Below, piece after piece: positions 16,525 to 25,296 of a stretch of DNA of 33,740 nt; position 1 is the first letter of the stretch, and every line of letters begins with the position of its first letter. The DNA comes from Corynebacterium sp. ACRPH (GTDB taxonomy: Bacteria; Actinomycetota; Actinomycetes; Mycobacteriales; Mycobacteriaceae). Under the pieces are notes generated by a model. The model saw only the letters and a list, made by a program, of their open reading frames with translations, was not told where the DNA came from and ran no database searches. The position numbers were made by a program, and so were the translations under genes. The stretch is from contig NZ_JAKRND010000021.1 of NCBI RefSeq assembly GCF_022347285.1, positions 1 to 33,740 on the forward strand. The letters are read 5' to 3'.

Positions 16525-16579
16525 TCTTTTGGTGGGTTGAGTGAAAACTAGCCCCGTAGAGCGCCCCCATGCCGCGCTG

Positions 16580-18250
16580 CTACAGGTACTGCTGCACCTT
16601 CTGCGCGATGTCCGGCCACTCGAGGTCGAGCCTGCGGGAGGCGCGGCGGTTCATGATCCAGGCGGCGCCGACAACGATCACCCAGTGCAGCAGCACGCCC
16701 AGCCAGCTGAGCAGGGGAATGTCGGCAATGCTGTTGCCTGCTCCGTCGGCCATGGCCAGCGGGGTCAGTGCCAGCAGACCGCCCGGCAGGAAAGAGATGG
16801 TGAGGATCAGCATCGTCACCAGCGCGGAGACTATGGCGTTGCTGCCACCGTTGCGCTGCTTGAAAGAGTTGGTGCCCGGCGCGGTGGTTTGAGCGGGGAA
16901 GCGTGTGGCGCTGAAGTTCGCCATCGCGGAGGCGAGGAGGATGCAGCCCAGGGTCAAAAGGCTAACCAGCAGCCAGGTGGCGCTAAAGTCGTCGATTGCT
17001 CCGGCGGCGATGCAGACGATCAGCCAGATCGGCACCAGTACTGTCGCTGTGGAGAGGCTGCGGCTGGCGACGATCTGCTTGCCGCGCACTCCGGCGACCA
17101 TGTGCACCCAGTTGGATGGGCCGTCCATGCCCAGGGAGTTGCCCGCGACCTGCTGGGGACCAAGGGATACGAAGAACAGGGCGAACCACAGCATCCAGCG
17201 GTTGGCTTCGTTGAGCATTCCCATCAGCAGGTATAGCCCGCAGAGGACGACTACGATCATCAGGCTCATCATGAAGCGGTTGTCGCGGCGCCAGTAGCGG
17301 ATCTCTCGGGAGTAGAGGGCGCCAACGGGGGAGCCGGGGACGCGCGGCAGCAGCAGGCTATCGCCCTTCGCAGCACGGGCGGCGTGCTGAGTCGGCAGTG
17401 GGTTGTTGAGGTCGTGCTTGACGGCCACGCGCATTATGTAAGCCACTGCGAGGATCGCCACGAGGCAGATCGCGCCCTTGGCGAGGCCGGTGCCGAGGTC
17501 GGTTCCGAAGGTGGTTCCGGTACTGCCATTATTGACGCCACCGCCTCCGATATTGGCCAAGTCAGCAGCTGCTCCGGCCGCGGCGGCGAAGGGCGTCCAG
17601 GACAGGATGTCGGCGCTGGTCTTGATGGCCGCGGTGGGATCGGTTCCGTCGGTGAGCAACTGCGGCAAGAGGTACAGAGCCAGGAAGCCGAAGGTGACGA
17701 CAATTCCGGCGACGTTGCCCCACAGTTCGCTGAACTTGGTGGCAATGCTGCTGAGCGCGGCGGCGAGCGCTTCGCCTGCCAGCAGGGTGATCACCAGCTG
17801 GAGTACGCACGCCAGCACCCACAGTGCGCCCGCGCCCGCGGAGGCTACCTCCGCGAACGCGAGGTATCCGAGGGCGGCCATGATGATGGTGTTCACCAGC
17901 GAGATCGCCGCCCGCGAGTTGATGAACATCGCCGTGACCATGCCCGGCAGAATATCGCGGTCGGTCAGCGGCAGGGAGCTGAACATGCGCGGGTCCAGCA
18001 TCCGTTCCTCGCTGGGGAAGATGGCCGATAGTGCCAGGTAGAGCACGCTGCCGAGCCCCATGGTCAGCACGAACATCGCTGGATCCCCGTCGGAGATCAG
18101 GGTGTTGTAGCTGCCGAACGCCAGGCCTACACAGCCCATGATCGCGAAGATGGTGACGACCACGGACGAGATGATCATCTGCAGGTTGCCGACGAACGCG
18201 TGCGCCCACAGCTTGCAGTGGAGTGTGAGGAGAGTTTTAGTCTTCGACAC
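16580..18250 (-). CDS. ABC exporter permease subunit
   Basis: A 556-residue polytopic membrane protein with about 12 hydrophobic segments, partner of the ATPase encoded just upstream. It belongs to the large ABC-2-like exporter permeases and contains no substrate-specific motif that I recognise. The GTG start at 18250 (beginning VSKTKTLLTLH) follows GAGGGG and overlaps the ATPase stop by 14 bases. An ATG five codons further upstream (18265) is an alternative. The overlap implies translational coupling. The substrate is unknown; a drug, peptide or lipid are all possible. The efe promoter lies immediately downstream. Confidence 0.8.
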   Translation of the reverse strand: MSKTKTLLTLHCKLWAHAFVGNLQMIISSVVVTIFAIMGCVGLAFGSYNTLISDGDPAMFVLTMGLGSVLYLALSAIFPSEERMLDPRMFSSLPLTDRDILPGMVTAMFINSRAAISLVNTIIMAALGYLAFAEVASAGAGALWVLACVLQLVITLLAGEALAAALSSIATKFSELWGNVAGIVVTFGFLALYLLPQLLTDGTDPTAAIKTSADILSWTPFAAAAGAAADLANIGGGGVNNGSTGTTFGTDLGTGLAKGAICLVAILAVAYIMRVAVKHDLNNPLPTQHAARAAKGDSLLLPRVPGSPVGALYSREIRYWRRDNRFMMSLMIVVVLCGLYLLMGMLNEANRWMLWFALFFVSLGPQQVAGNSLGMDGPSNWVHMVAGVRGKQIVASRSLSTATVLVPIWLIVCIAAGAIDDFSATWLLVSLLTLGCILLASAMANFSATRFPAQTTAPGTNSFKQRNGGSNAIVSALVTMLILTISFLPGGLLALTPLAMADGAGNSIADIPLLSWLGVLLHWVIVVGAAWIMNRRASRRLDLEWPDIAQKVQQYL

Positions 18251-19118
18251 CGGCCTGCCCCTCATGACGCACGCTCGGCTGCTCGCCGCCGCGGAGCCAG
18301 CCGAAGGATCCCGTATCCAGCTGCTTGCCGCCTACGGCCTCGACGAAGCGCTCGGAAAGCGACTTGCCCGCGCGCACCTGTTCTGTGGTTCCAGCGGTGA
18401 CGACGGTGCCCTGGTTAATGATCGCCACGTGGTCACAGAGACCCTCGACCAGCTCCATCACGTGCGAGCTTAGGATCACGGTGCCGCCGGCTGCCACGTA
18501 GCGTCGCAGGATCGTACGGATCACCTCGCCAGATACCGGATCCACGGCCTCGAAGGGTTCGTCCAGGATCAAAACCTCGGGGCTGTGTAGCAGGGCGCCG
18601 GCCAGGAGGATCTTCTTCTTCATGCCCGCGGAGTAGTCGGCGATGTACTTCTTGCCGGCATCCGCCAGGTCGAGTGCCCGCAGCAGGTCTGCGATGCGCT
18701 GCTGTAGTTCCTCACCGGGGATGTCGCGCAGGTAGCCCAGGTATTCCAGATACTCCTTGCCGCTGAGGCGTTCGAACACGGGGAGGCCGTCGACCAGCAG
18801 CCCGTAGCTGCGCTTGGCTGCCAGCACTTCCTCTTCCGCCCGGGTGCCTTCGGCGGGGTCTGCCCACAGTGGGTGGCCGGCGACCCAGGAGTTGCCACTA
18901 TCGGGTCGAATGATGCCCGTTGCTGCGAGGATGGCGGTGGTCTTGCCCGCTCCGTTGGGTCCGACGATGCCGTAGAAGCTGCCCTTCGGCACGGTCAGGT
19001 TGAGGTTGTTCACCGCGACTTTGTCGGCGAATGTCTTCACTAGGTTGCGGATGACCAGCGCTGCGTCGCCGACCTCTGCGTTGGGGGATAAGTGTGAGGG
19101 AAATTGCTCATAGGTCAT
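18237..19118 (-). CDS. ABC exporter ATP-binding subunit
   Basis: A 293-residue ATPase that powers the adjacent permease. Walker A GPNGAGKTT is at residues 53-61, the signature YSAGMKKKILLAG is near residue 150, Walker B VLILDEPFEAVDP follows, and the switch histidine is in LSSHVM. The YSAGM signature is typical of CcmA-type exporters, not importers. The ATG at 19118 is chosen over an upstream in-frame start because it begins the conserved region and lies 7 bases after TAAAGT, a plausible -10, so the message may be leaderless. No clear -35 is visible. Confidence 0.85.
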   Translation of the reverse strand: MTYEQFPSHLSPNAEVGDAALVIRNLVKTFADKVAVNNLNLTVPKGSFYGIVGPNGAGKTTAILAATGIIRPDSGNSWVAGHPLWADPAEGTRAEEEVLAAKRSYGLLVDGLPVFERLSGKEYLEYLGYLRDIPGEELQQRIADLLRALDLADAGKKYIADYSAGMKKKILLAGALLHSPEVLILDEPFEAVDPVSGEVIRTILRRYVAAGGTVILSSHVMELVEGLCDHVAIINQGTVVTAGTTEQVRAGKSLSERFVEAVGGKQLDTGSFGWLRGGEQPSVRHEGQAGVED

Positions 19119-19294
19119 GCGCGCCACTTTATCAATGGGGTGTCGCGTGGCTTCCTCTGTTTTGGGTCTGACGCCCACTCGGTCTCTGTGAACCGAGGCA
19201 TCATCGTGTGCCTTTTATGTCGGTTCGTGGGTGGTGTCCGGGTGGCATGCTATTGTTCTAAGTGACCAACTAGTGAGACAAAGGAGTTCATACA
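19119..19294. other. Divergent intergenic region before leuB
   Basis: This 176-base region should hold the promoters of the ABC exporter (minus) and leuB (plus). TATTGT (19251-19256) is the best leuB -10 candidate. It overlaps a four-codon frame reading MLLF, which is probably chance. No convincing operator was identified. Confidence 0.35.
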
Positions 19295-20308
19295 GTGAAA
19301 CTCGCAGTGATTGCCGGCGATGGCGTCGGCACCGAAGTATCCGCCGAGGCTCTGAAGGTTCTGCACGCTCTGCGTGATGACGTGGAGACCACCGATTACG
19401 ACCTCGGCGCTCGCCGCTACCTGCGCAATGGTGAACTCCTGACCGACGAGGACCTGGACTCCCTGCGCGAGCACGACGCTATCCTGCTGGGCGCCATCGG
19501 CGACCCCCGAACCGTGCCCGCCGGCGTGCTGGAGCGCGGCCTGCTGCTGCCGCTGCGCTTCAAACTGGACCACGCGGTGAACCTCCGCCCGTCGAAGCTG
19601 TACCCGGGCTCCTCCAGCCCGCTGGCCAACCCGGGCGACATTGACTTCGTCGTCGTGCGAGAGGGGACCGAGGGGCTCTACTGCGGCAACGGCGGCACAC
19701 TACGTGCGGGCACTGACCACGAGGTGGCGTCCGAAGTATCCCAAAACACCTACTACGGCGTGGAGCGCGTGGTGCGCGATGCGTTCGAGCGTGCGCAGAG
19801 CAGGCGTAAGAAGCTGACCTGGGTACACAAGACGAACGTGTTGGTGAACGCCGGCTCCCTGTGGCAGCGCGCCATCGAGACCGTGGGGCAGGAGTACCCC
19901 GAGGTGCAGGTCGATTACAACCACATCGACGCAGCGACGATCTACATGGTCACCAAGCCGCAGGAGTACGACGTGATCGTCACGGATAACCTGTTCGGCG
20001 ACATCCTGACCGACCTGGCGGGTGCTGTCACCGGCGGTATCGGCCTGGCGGCTTCCGGCAACATTGATCCCTCGCGGAAGAACCCCTCCATGTTCGAGCC
20101 GGTGCACGGCTCCGCGCCGGACATCGCGGGCCAGGGTATTGCCGACCCGTGCGCGGCGATCCTGTCGGTGGCTCTGATGCTGCGCCACCTGGGTGACGAT
20201 GCCAACGCTGAACGCATCGAGGCCGCCGTGCTGGCCGAGGCCGGCTCGCGCGACGGCGGCCCGGTGAAAACTGCGGAGGTCGGCGACCGCGTGGTCGCGA
20301 ACCTCTAG
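19295..20308 (+). CDS. leuB: 3-isopropylmalate dehydrogenase
   Basis: A 337-residue NAD-dependent enzyme that oxidatively decarboxylates 3-isopropylmalate in leucine synthesis. The short actinobacterial form is visible from [12 protein letters not shown] at the start, through the substrate-binding [13 protein letters not shown] and the Lys-containing THKTNVL-like segment ([12 protein letters not shown]), to the metal-binding [12 protein letters not shown]. The NAD-binding [14 protein letters not shown] follows. The GTG start stands 8 bases after AAGGAG (19281-19286). It is separate from ilvBNC but shares the pathway. It converges on the phosphatase gene with only 24 bases between them. Confidence 0.95.
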   Translation: MKLAVIAGDGVGTEVSAEALKVLHALRDDVETTDYDLGARRYLRNGELLTDEDLDSLREHDAILLGAIGDPRTVPAGVLERGLLLPLRFKLDHAVNLRPSKLYPGSSSPLANPGDIDFVVVREGTEGLYCGNGGTLRAGTDHEVASEVSQNTYYGVERVVRDAFERAQSRRKKLTWVHKTNVLVNAGSLWQRAIETVGQEYPEVQVDYNHIDAATIYMVTKPQEYDVIVTDNLFGDILTDLAGAVTGGIGLAASGNIDPSRKNPSMFEPVHGSAPDIAGQGIADPCAAILSVALMLRHLGDDANAERIEAAVLAEAGSRDGGPVKTAEVGDRVVANL

Positions 20309-20332
20309 TAAGCCGCTGAGCGCGCCGCGCGA

Positions 20333-22027
20333 CTACTGCGCGCGCAGCGTCTTCGACCACAGCTCCTTGCCGCGGGTGGTGAACAGCCGGACGGTGAGGT
20401 CCTTCGACTCGCCGTCGATGTCCACCTCTCCGAAGTGCTGGAAATCATCCAGCGGCGAGGAGTTTTGCTTATCCTTCGCCGGGGCGTGCACGTAAACGAC
20501 CTCCGGGCCGAAAGTGCCGTCCATGTCGTTCGGGCCGAAGCCTCCGGCGTTCAGCGGCCCGGTGACGAACTCCCAGAACGGTGCGAAATCCTGGAAGTCC
20601 GCGCGATCCGGCGAGTAGTGGTGGGCGGCGGTGTAGTGCACGTCGGCGGTCAGCCACACCACGTTGCGCACGTCCTTGATTCCGCTGAGCACGCGCCCGA
20701 TTTCCGCCTCGCGGCCGACGGCCTTGCCACCCGCTCCGTTGGACACGCTCTCCTGGTCGTCCCCATCCGGCACCACGATGCCCAGTGGCAGGTCGTTGGC
20801 GATGATCTTCCACGTGGCCGTGGAGCTCTTCACACCTTCGATCAGCCACTTTTCCTGCTTGGCTCCCAGGATCTGCCCCGGCTCGGTGGTGGTGGGCACG
20901 TTATCCGGGTTGCGGTCCTTGTAGCTGCGCATGTCCAGCACAAAAATGTCCAGCAGGGAGCCGTAGGAAATCTTGCGGTACACGCGGCCATCCACGGCCA
21001 TCTTTCGGTCCAGCGGCTGCCACTCGTGGAACGCCTGGAAGCCGCGCTGGGCCAGCAGGTTCACGTCCTTGACCTGGTACTTGTCGTCCTCCAGGATCTC
21101 GCCCGGGTACCAGTTGTTCGTCGTCTCGTGGTCGTCCCACTGCACCACCTGCGCGACCTGAGAGTTGAAGCGCTTGTAGTTCTCGTCCAGCAGGTTGTAG
21201 GCGTGCTGGCCACGGAACTCCTCTAGGGTTTCGGCCACCTTGTTCTTGTACGGGCTGGTGAGGTTCTTGAACACCCGCCCGTCGTCCATCTTGTGGTTTT
21301 CCTCGATAGGTCCGTCGGCGTAGACCGTGTCGCCGGAGTGGATAAACAGATCCGGGTTGCGGTCTGCCATGGTCTTCCAGCAGTACATGCCGCCGATGTC
21401 CGGGTTGATGCCGTAGCCCTGGCCCGCCACGTCGCCGGACCAGTGCAGGCGGATGTTCTTCGGCGCCTGGCTGGTGGAGGGCGCGGTGGTGAAGCTGCCG
21501 ATCACCGGCACGGAGCGTGCGGAGGTGTGTTGATCCTCCATGGTCACGCGGTAGTGGATCTTCTGGCCGGGCTCCATGCCGACCAGGCGCAGCCGCCCGG
21601 TTCCGTCGCTCTCTGGGGTGAGGGTGGCGCCGCGGAAGGTCTTGGTCTTGTGTCGCGGGAACGCCGGGTCCGTCGATGCTTCTACGACCATGCGCGCCGG
21701 TCGATCGACGCGCGCCCATACAAGGCCGCCGTCGGGTCGCACATCGCCGGTAGCGACGCCATGAGTGATCACCGGCCGGGCGCGCTGCAAACCAACCGAA
21801 CCGACCGCCCCGCTGGAACCAACTGAGGATCCGGCGGCGGCGCCAGCCACGCTGCCGGACTGCGAGCCGAGAGCATGCGCCACGCCCGTACCCAGCAGGG
21901 CGGCGCCGGTGGCGCTGGCGCCGGCCAGGAACGTGCGGCGGGTGGTGTTGCGCGAGTTGGAAGGAGTTTCGGAATTCGAAGTAGTCGGGGAGTTGGGGAG
22001 TTGAGGATTAACGCTGCGATTCGTCAT
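20333..22027 (-). CDS. phoD: Secreted PhoD-family alkaline phosphatase/phosphodiesterase
   Basis: A 564-residue exported metallophosphoesterase that releases phosphate from organic esters outside the membrane. The Tat signal is clear: TTRRTFLAGASATGAALLG, then AHA. The PhoD N-terminal domain follows (VITHGVATGDVRPDGGLVWARVDRPA). The catalytic core has SGDTVYADG, VQWDDHETTNNWYPGE and WLTADVHYTAAHHY, which supply the metal ligands. PhoD enzymes use calcium and iron. The ATG at 22027 is chosen because it starts a normal Tat signal and lies 7 bases after TAGCTT, a possible -10. An upstream GTG at 22072 would add 15 residues without a ribosome site. Confidence 0.88.
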   Translation of the reverse strand: MTNRSVNPQLPNSPTTSNSETPSNSRNTTRRTFLAGASATGAALLGTGVAHALGSQSGSVAGAAAGSSVGSSGAVGSVGLQRARPVITHGVATGDVRPDGGLVWARVDRPARMVVEASTDPAFPRHKTKTFRGATLTPESDGTGRLRLVGMEPGQKIHYRVTMEDQHTSARSVPVIGSFTTAPSTSQAPKNIRLHWSGDVAGQGYGINPDIGGMYCWKTMADRNPDLFIHSGDTVYADGPIEENHKMDDGRVFKNLTSPYKNKVAETLEEFRGQHAYNLLDENYKRFNSQVAQVVQWDDHETTNNWYPGEILEDDKYQVKDVNLLAQRGFQAFHEWQPLDRKMAVDGRVYRKISYGSLLDIFVLDMRSYKDRNPDNVPTTTEPGQILGAKQEKWLIEGVKSSTATWKIIANDLPLGIVVPDGDDQESVSNGAGGKAVGREAEIGRVLSGIKDVRNVVWLTADVHYTAAHHYSPDRADFQDFAPFWEFVTGPLNAGGFGPNDMDGTFGPEVVYVHAPAKDKQNSSPLDDFQHFGEVDIDGESKDLTVRLFTTRGKELWSKTLRAQ

Positions 22028-22211
22028 AGCGGCCAAGCTAAAGGCCAAACTTGTCGGAGCCGTGGCAAGCACGTAAACCGAGGATTACGTGAAACTAAAT
22101 TCATGGTTAATGGGCGGGGAGAAGGGGGCGTCATAAATAAATACAGGGACAAGACCGCAAAGAAGGGGCATAGCAAGAGGTAGAAGGGGCAATAGAGTAG
22201 GGTATGGAAAC

Positions 22212-23024
22212 ATGCGTATTGCTCGAATTGCACACCCCGAGGGCATGGCCTTCGCGATCGTGGAAGGCGGCCAGCCGGACGGCACCGGCGCCACCCTCCG
22301 CGAGATCGCAGGCCACCCGTTCGGACAGCCCGAATTCACCGGAAAATCCTGGCCCATCGAAGACGTTCGACTGCTGGCCCCGATCCTGCCGTCGAAGGTT
22401 ATCGCCGTCGGGCGCAACTACGCTGACCACGTCAAAGAGGTGTTCAACAAGAGCGCCGAGCACCTGCCGCCGACGATCTTCCTGAAGCCCCCAACAGCAG
22501 TCGTCGGCCCCGAGGCTCCCATCCGCATCCCCGAGTGGGCCACGCGCGTGGAGTTCGAAGGCGAGATGGCGATCGTCATCGGCCGCCCGTGCAAGGACGT
22601 CAACCGCAACAACTGGAAGGACGTGGTGCTGGGGTTCACCATCGTCAACGACGTCTCCTCCCGCGACCTGCAGTTCCAGGACGGCCAGTGGTCCCGTGCG
22701 AAGGGTCTGGATTCCTTCTGCCCGCTGGGTCCGTGGATCGAAACGGCTGTGGACAGCATCGACATCGACAACCAGCCGATCCTGGCGCACCTCACCCACG
22801 AGGGCAAGACGGAAACCAAGCAGGATTCCAACTCCAACCAGATGATCAAGTCCATCCCGGAGATTGTGGAGTGGGTTTCCTCCGCTTTCACGCTGCTGCC
22901 GGGCGACGTGATCTGCACCGGCTCGCCCGCCGGCACCGCAGAGATGGTTCCGGGCGACCGTATTGAGGTGGAGATCCCGGGTCTGGGCAAGCTGGCCAAC
23001 CCGGTACAGGCCTACGGCAAGTAG
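22212..23024 (+). CDS. Fumarylacetoacetate hydrolase-family protein, probable oxaloacetate decarboxylase
   Basis: A 270-residue cytosolic FAH-fold enzyme. The metal-binding acidic residues are visible in VEFEGEMAIVIGR and VNDVSSRDLQ, and the C-terminal GDVICTGSPAGTAEM stretch is diagnostic for the family. The C. glutamicum FAH-family protein encoded a few genes ahead of gltX was shown to be a soluble oxaloacetate decarboxylase (Odx). Position here, between leuB and gltX, supports orthology. Other FAH members act on acylpyruvates or 2-hydroxyhepta-diene-dioates, so substrate remains inferred. TAGGGT (22198-22203) lies 8 bases before the ATG and no Shine-Dalgarno is evident. Confidence 0.8.
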   Translation: MRIARIAHPEGMAFAIVEGGQPDGTGATLREIAGHPFGQPEFTGKSWPIEDVRLLAPILPSKVIAVGRNYADHVKEVFNKSAEHLPPTIFLKPPTAVVGPEAPIRIPEWATRVEFEGEMAIVIGRPCKDVNRNNWKDVVLGFTIVNDVSSRDLQFQDGQWSRAKGLDSFCPLGPWIETAVDSIDIDNQPILAHLTHEGKTETKQDSNSNQMIKSIPEIVEWVSSAFTLLPGDVICTGSPAGTAEMVPGDRIEVEIPGLGKLANPVQAYGK

Positions 23025-23075
23025 GCGGAACTCGCCAGCCGCGTGGTCAGCGCCGGGCGGATGTGGCTCCGAGCG

Positions 23076-24218
23076 TTACACTTCTCGCAGCGCTGCAGGC
23101 ACGTTAAGTGCCCGCAGCGCTGTTTGCAGCTTGGCAGACGTTTCCTCCGCCTCCATGGCGGGAATCGAGTCCACGACAATGCCGCCGCCGGCCCAGGCGC
23201 GGGCGGTGTTGTCCTCCACGATGGCGCAGCGGATAGAGAGCATAAACTCCCCGTCGCCGCTGGAATCGCACCAGCCCACGGCGCCGGAGTAAAACTCGCG
23301 CGGAGACTTCTCCTGCGCAATAACCCCCAGCGCATCGTCCGTCGGGGTGCCGCCGATGGCCGGGGTGGGGTGCAGCATCGAGGCCAGATCCAGCGCGGAA
23401 TACTCGTCGTCCTTCAGTGTGCCCGCGATCTGGGTCCCCAGGTGGATCATCTCATTTGTCTCGTGGATCTCCGGGGTGGCCGGAATGTCCAGCGTTTCGC
23501 ACAATGGCTCCAGCACTCGGCGGTAGTGCTCCACCACAAAGCGGTGCTCGCGTAGATCCTTGTCGGAGCTTCCGAGTTCGCGGGCTGTGGCGTCATCAAT
23601 AGAGAGACTTCCGGTACGCGGCGCGGAACCGGCCAGGGGGAAGGCCGAGATCTGACGGCCATCGCGGCGAATCAGCATCTCCGGCGAACTGCCGACGAAC
23701 ATTGCGTTTTGGTACTCGGAGCGACCCGTGGCGGAGAGGTCCACGGCGAAGCCATCGCGGTAGGCGGACAGGTCGATCAGGCGGGCGGCGATGAGCAGCG
23801 GATCCACGGTCTCGGCGTAGGTGATGTCCACGGCACGCGCCAGTACCACCTTTTCCAAACGGGACTGCTGGATCGTGGCGACGGCGGCGGCGACCATTGC
23901 CGTGTGTTCCTCGGCGGTGGTCTGCGCTTCGACGGACTCGACCGTCAACGAGCGGGCGGCATCCTTGCCACGGAAGAAGGCCGGTGGCTCCAGCGGGCCT
24001 TCGGCGCGGACAACGGTCTCGGGCTCCATGAGGGCCGCGCGGAGGGACGTGTCGAAGGGGAAAGCGCCGACAATCAAGTCTGCATCCTTGTTTCGAAGCG
24101 CGGTGGAGGCCTCGAACGGATCCGGGAAGGTCGCCTTGCGCCCCTGGGTGCGGATGCTGCGATCTGGGCGGGAAAGCAGGAAATCCGGGGCGGTGGCCGG
24201 TCGCTGCTCGTGGGTCAT
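23076..24218 (-). CDS. Isochorismate synthase
   Basis: A 380-residue chorismate-utilising enzyme that converts chorismate to isochorismate for menaquinone or a salicylate/catechol siderophore. Conserved active-site segments are LEKVVLARAVDI, FPLAGSAPRTG, the MLHPTPAIGGTP run, REFYSGAVGW and WAGGGIVVDSIP. The ATG at 24218 sits 7 bases after TAAAAT, an excellent -10, suggesting leaderless translation. An ATG three codons upstream (24227) is an alternative with GGGAAG close by. No other menaquinone or siderophore genes are adjacent, so MenF against EntC/DhbC type cannot be decided. It converges with the FAH gene. Confidence 0.85.
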   Translation of the reverse strand: MTHEQRPATAPDFLLSRPDRSIRTQGRKATFPDPFEASTALRNKDADLIVGAFPFDTSLRAALMEPETVVRAEGPLEPPAFFRGKDAARSLTVESVEAQTTAEEHTAMVAAAVATIQQSRLEKVVLARAVDITYAETVDPLLIAARLIDLSAYRDGFAVDLSATGRSEYQNAMFVGSSPEMLIRRDGRQISAFPLAGSAPRTGSLSIDDATARELGSSDKDLREHRFVVEHYRRVLEPLCETLDIPATPEIHETNEMIHLGTQIAGTLKDDEYSALDLASMLHPTPAIGGTPTDDALGVIAQEKSPREFYSGAVGWCDSSGDGEFMLSIRCAIVEDNTARAWAGGGIVVDSIPAMEAEETSAKLQTALRALNVPAALREV

Positions 24219-24364
24219 GGGTGCCATTTTACTTCCCGGCGGGACAGCGAGCTGCCTTGGCCTGGGTTGTGTGCGGGTTGTGTGCGGGCCGTGTGCGGCA
24301 AGAAGCCCTGGGCTGTACGTGGCAAAAGACTGACCTCAATTCCGGATTAGTGCCTCTACGTGGA

Positions 24365-25228
24365 ATGATGATGCTTATGAATACAGAATCAGGTGAACAT
24401 CCGGTGGGCTTCGCCACCGCGATGAACCATTCCCTCGGCGCGCAGACCGGCGCGGATTCCCTCGAAGCGGTTGCGAATTCTCCCTATGACAAGGTGGAGC
24501 TGTGGTGGCCGTGGGAAACGCCCCACCCCTCCGAGCAGCAGATGCGCCAGCTGGTCGATGCGCTGGCCAAGGGGCGACCGGAGAACCCGCGCCAGCTCGT
24601 CGCGCTGAACCTCTGGGCCGGCGATCTGGCGGCGGGTGATCGGGGAGTGCTGCACTTGGTCGGCCCGGCGAGTGCCGCTGACAATGCTGTCGGTGCCGAG
24701 GGCGCTGGGGATGCCGGGAGTGTGGTCGACGACGTATTTTCCGACGGCGATCCGGCGATCACTGAGGAGCTGATTGAGCACCTGAATGCCGTTGAGTACC
24801 TGCACCGGCTGACGGGCGTGGGGCGCTTTAACGTGCTGGTCGGCCGCGGTGGGCGCGCGCTGCAGCGCCGCCAGGTCCGGGCGTTCGCTGCAGTGGTCAA
24901 GCGTCTGGCGAGCTTCGACGGCGTGGCTCTGGTCGAGCCCCTGAGCGGTATTGAAAACTACCCTGTGACCAGCATTAAGGAGGCTGCGCCCTTGGTTGCT
25001 GCCGGTGGTCGCCTTCTTCTTGACGTCTACCACCTCGCCGCCAACGGTGAGGACTGGACCTGGCTTGCCGACCGGGGACCGGGGAACGAGCTATGGCCGG
25101 AGCATGTGCAGATCGCGGACTTCCCAGGCCGCGGGGTGCCGGGGACTGGCGAAGCTCCTCTGGAAGAGTGGATTAGCCAGCTGCGCGCGTCTGGCTATGA
25201 GGGGGAAGTAGTCCTCGAGCACATCTAG
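24365..25228 (+). CDS. TIM-barrel isomerase-like protein (hydroxypyruvate isomerase / xylose-isomerase-like family)
   Basis: A 287-residue protein of the AP-endonuclease-2/xylose-isomerase-like TIM-barrel superfamily. Typical metal-ligand positions are visible: E191 in VEPLSG, D220 in LLDVYHL, the histidine of EHVQIADF, and a final glutamate in VVLEH at the C-terminus. The pattern is closest to hydroxypyruvate isomerases (Hyi), but substrate is unproven. An Ala/Gly/Asp-rich insertion near residues 100-135 is unlike the usual loops. Four in-frame ATG codons occur within 15 bases (24365, 24368, 24371, 24377), with no good ribosome site, so the exact start is uncertain. The gene is divergent from isochorismate synthase. 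Confidence 0.7.
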   Translation: MMMLMNTESGEHPVGFATAMNHSLGAQTGADSLEAVANSPYDKVELWWPWETPHPSEQQMRQLVDALAKGRPENPRQLVALNLWAGDLAAGDRGVLHLVGPASAADNAVGAEGAGDAGSVVDDVFSDGDPAITEELIEHLNAVEYLHRLTGVGRFNVLVGRGGRALQRRQVRAFAAVVKRLASFDGVALVEPLSGIENYPVTSIKEAAPLVAAGGRLLLDVYHLAANGEDWTWLADRGPGNELWPEHVQIADFPGRGVPGTGEAPLEEWISQLRASGYEGEVVLEHI

Positions 25229-25296
25229 TGCGTGAGGTCAGCTGAGTAAAAGCTGAAGAAGTTGCGCACATTCCGGCGTGTTACAGCACATGCGCA

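Noticed and set aside
19247..19261. Four-codon MLLF frame ahead of leuB as a leucine leader peptide
   Set aside because: It is too short, has no ribosome site or attenuator hairpins, and overlaps the likely -10 element.
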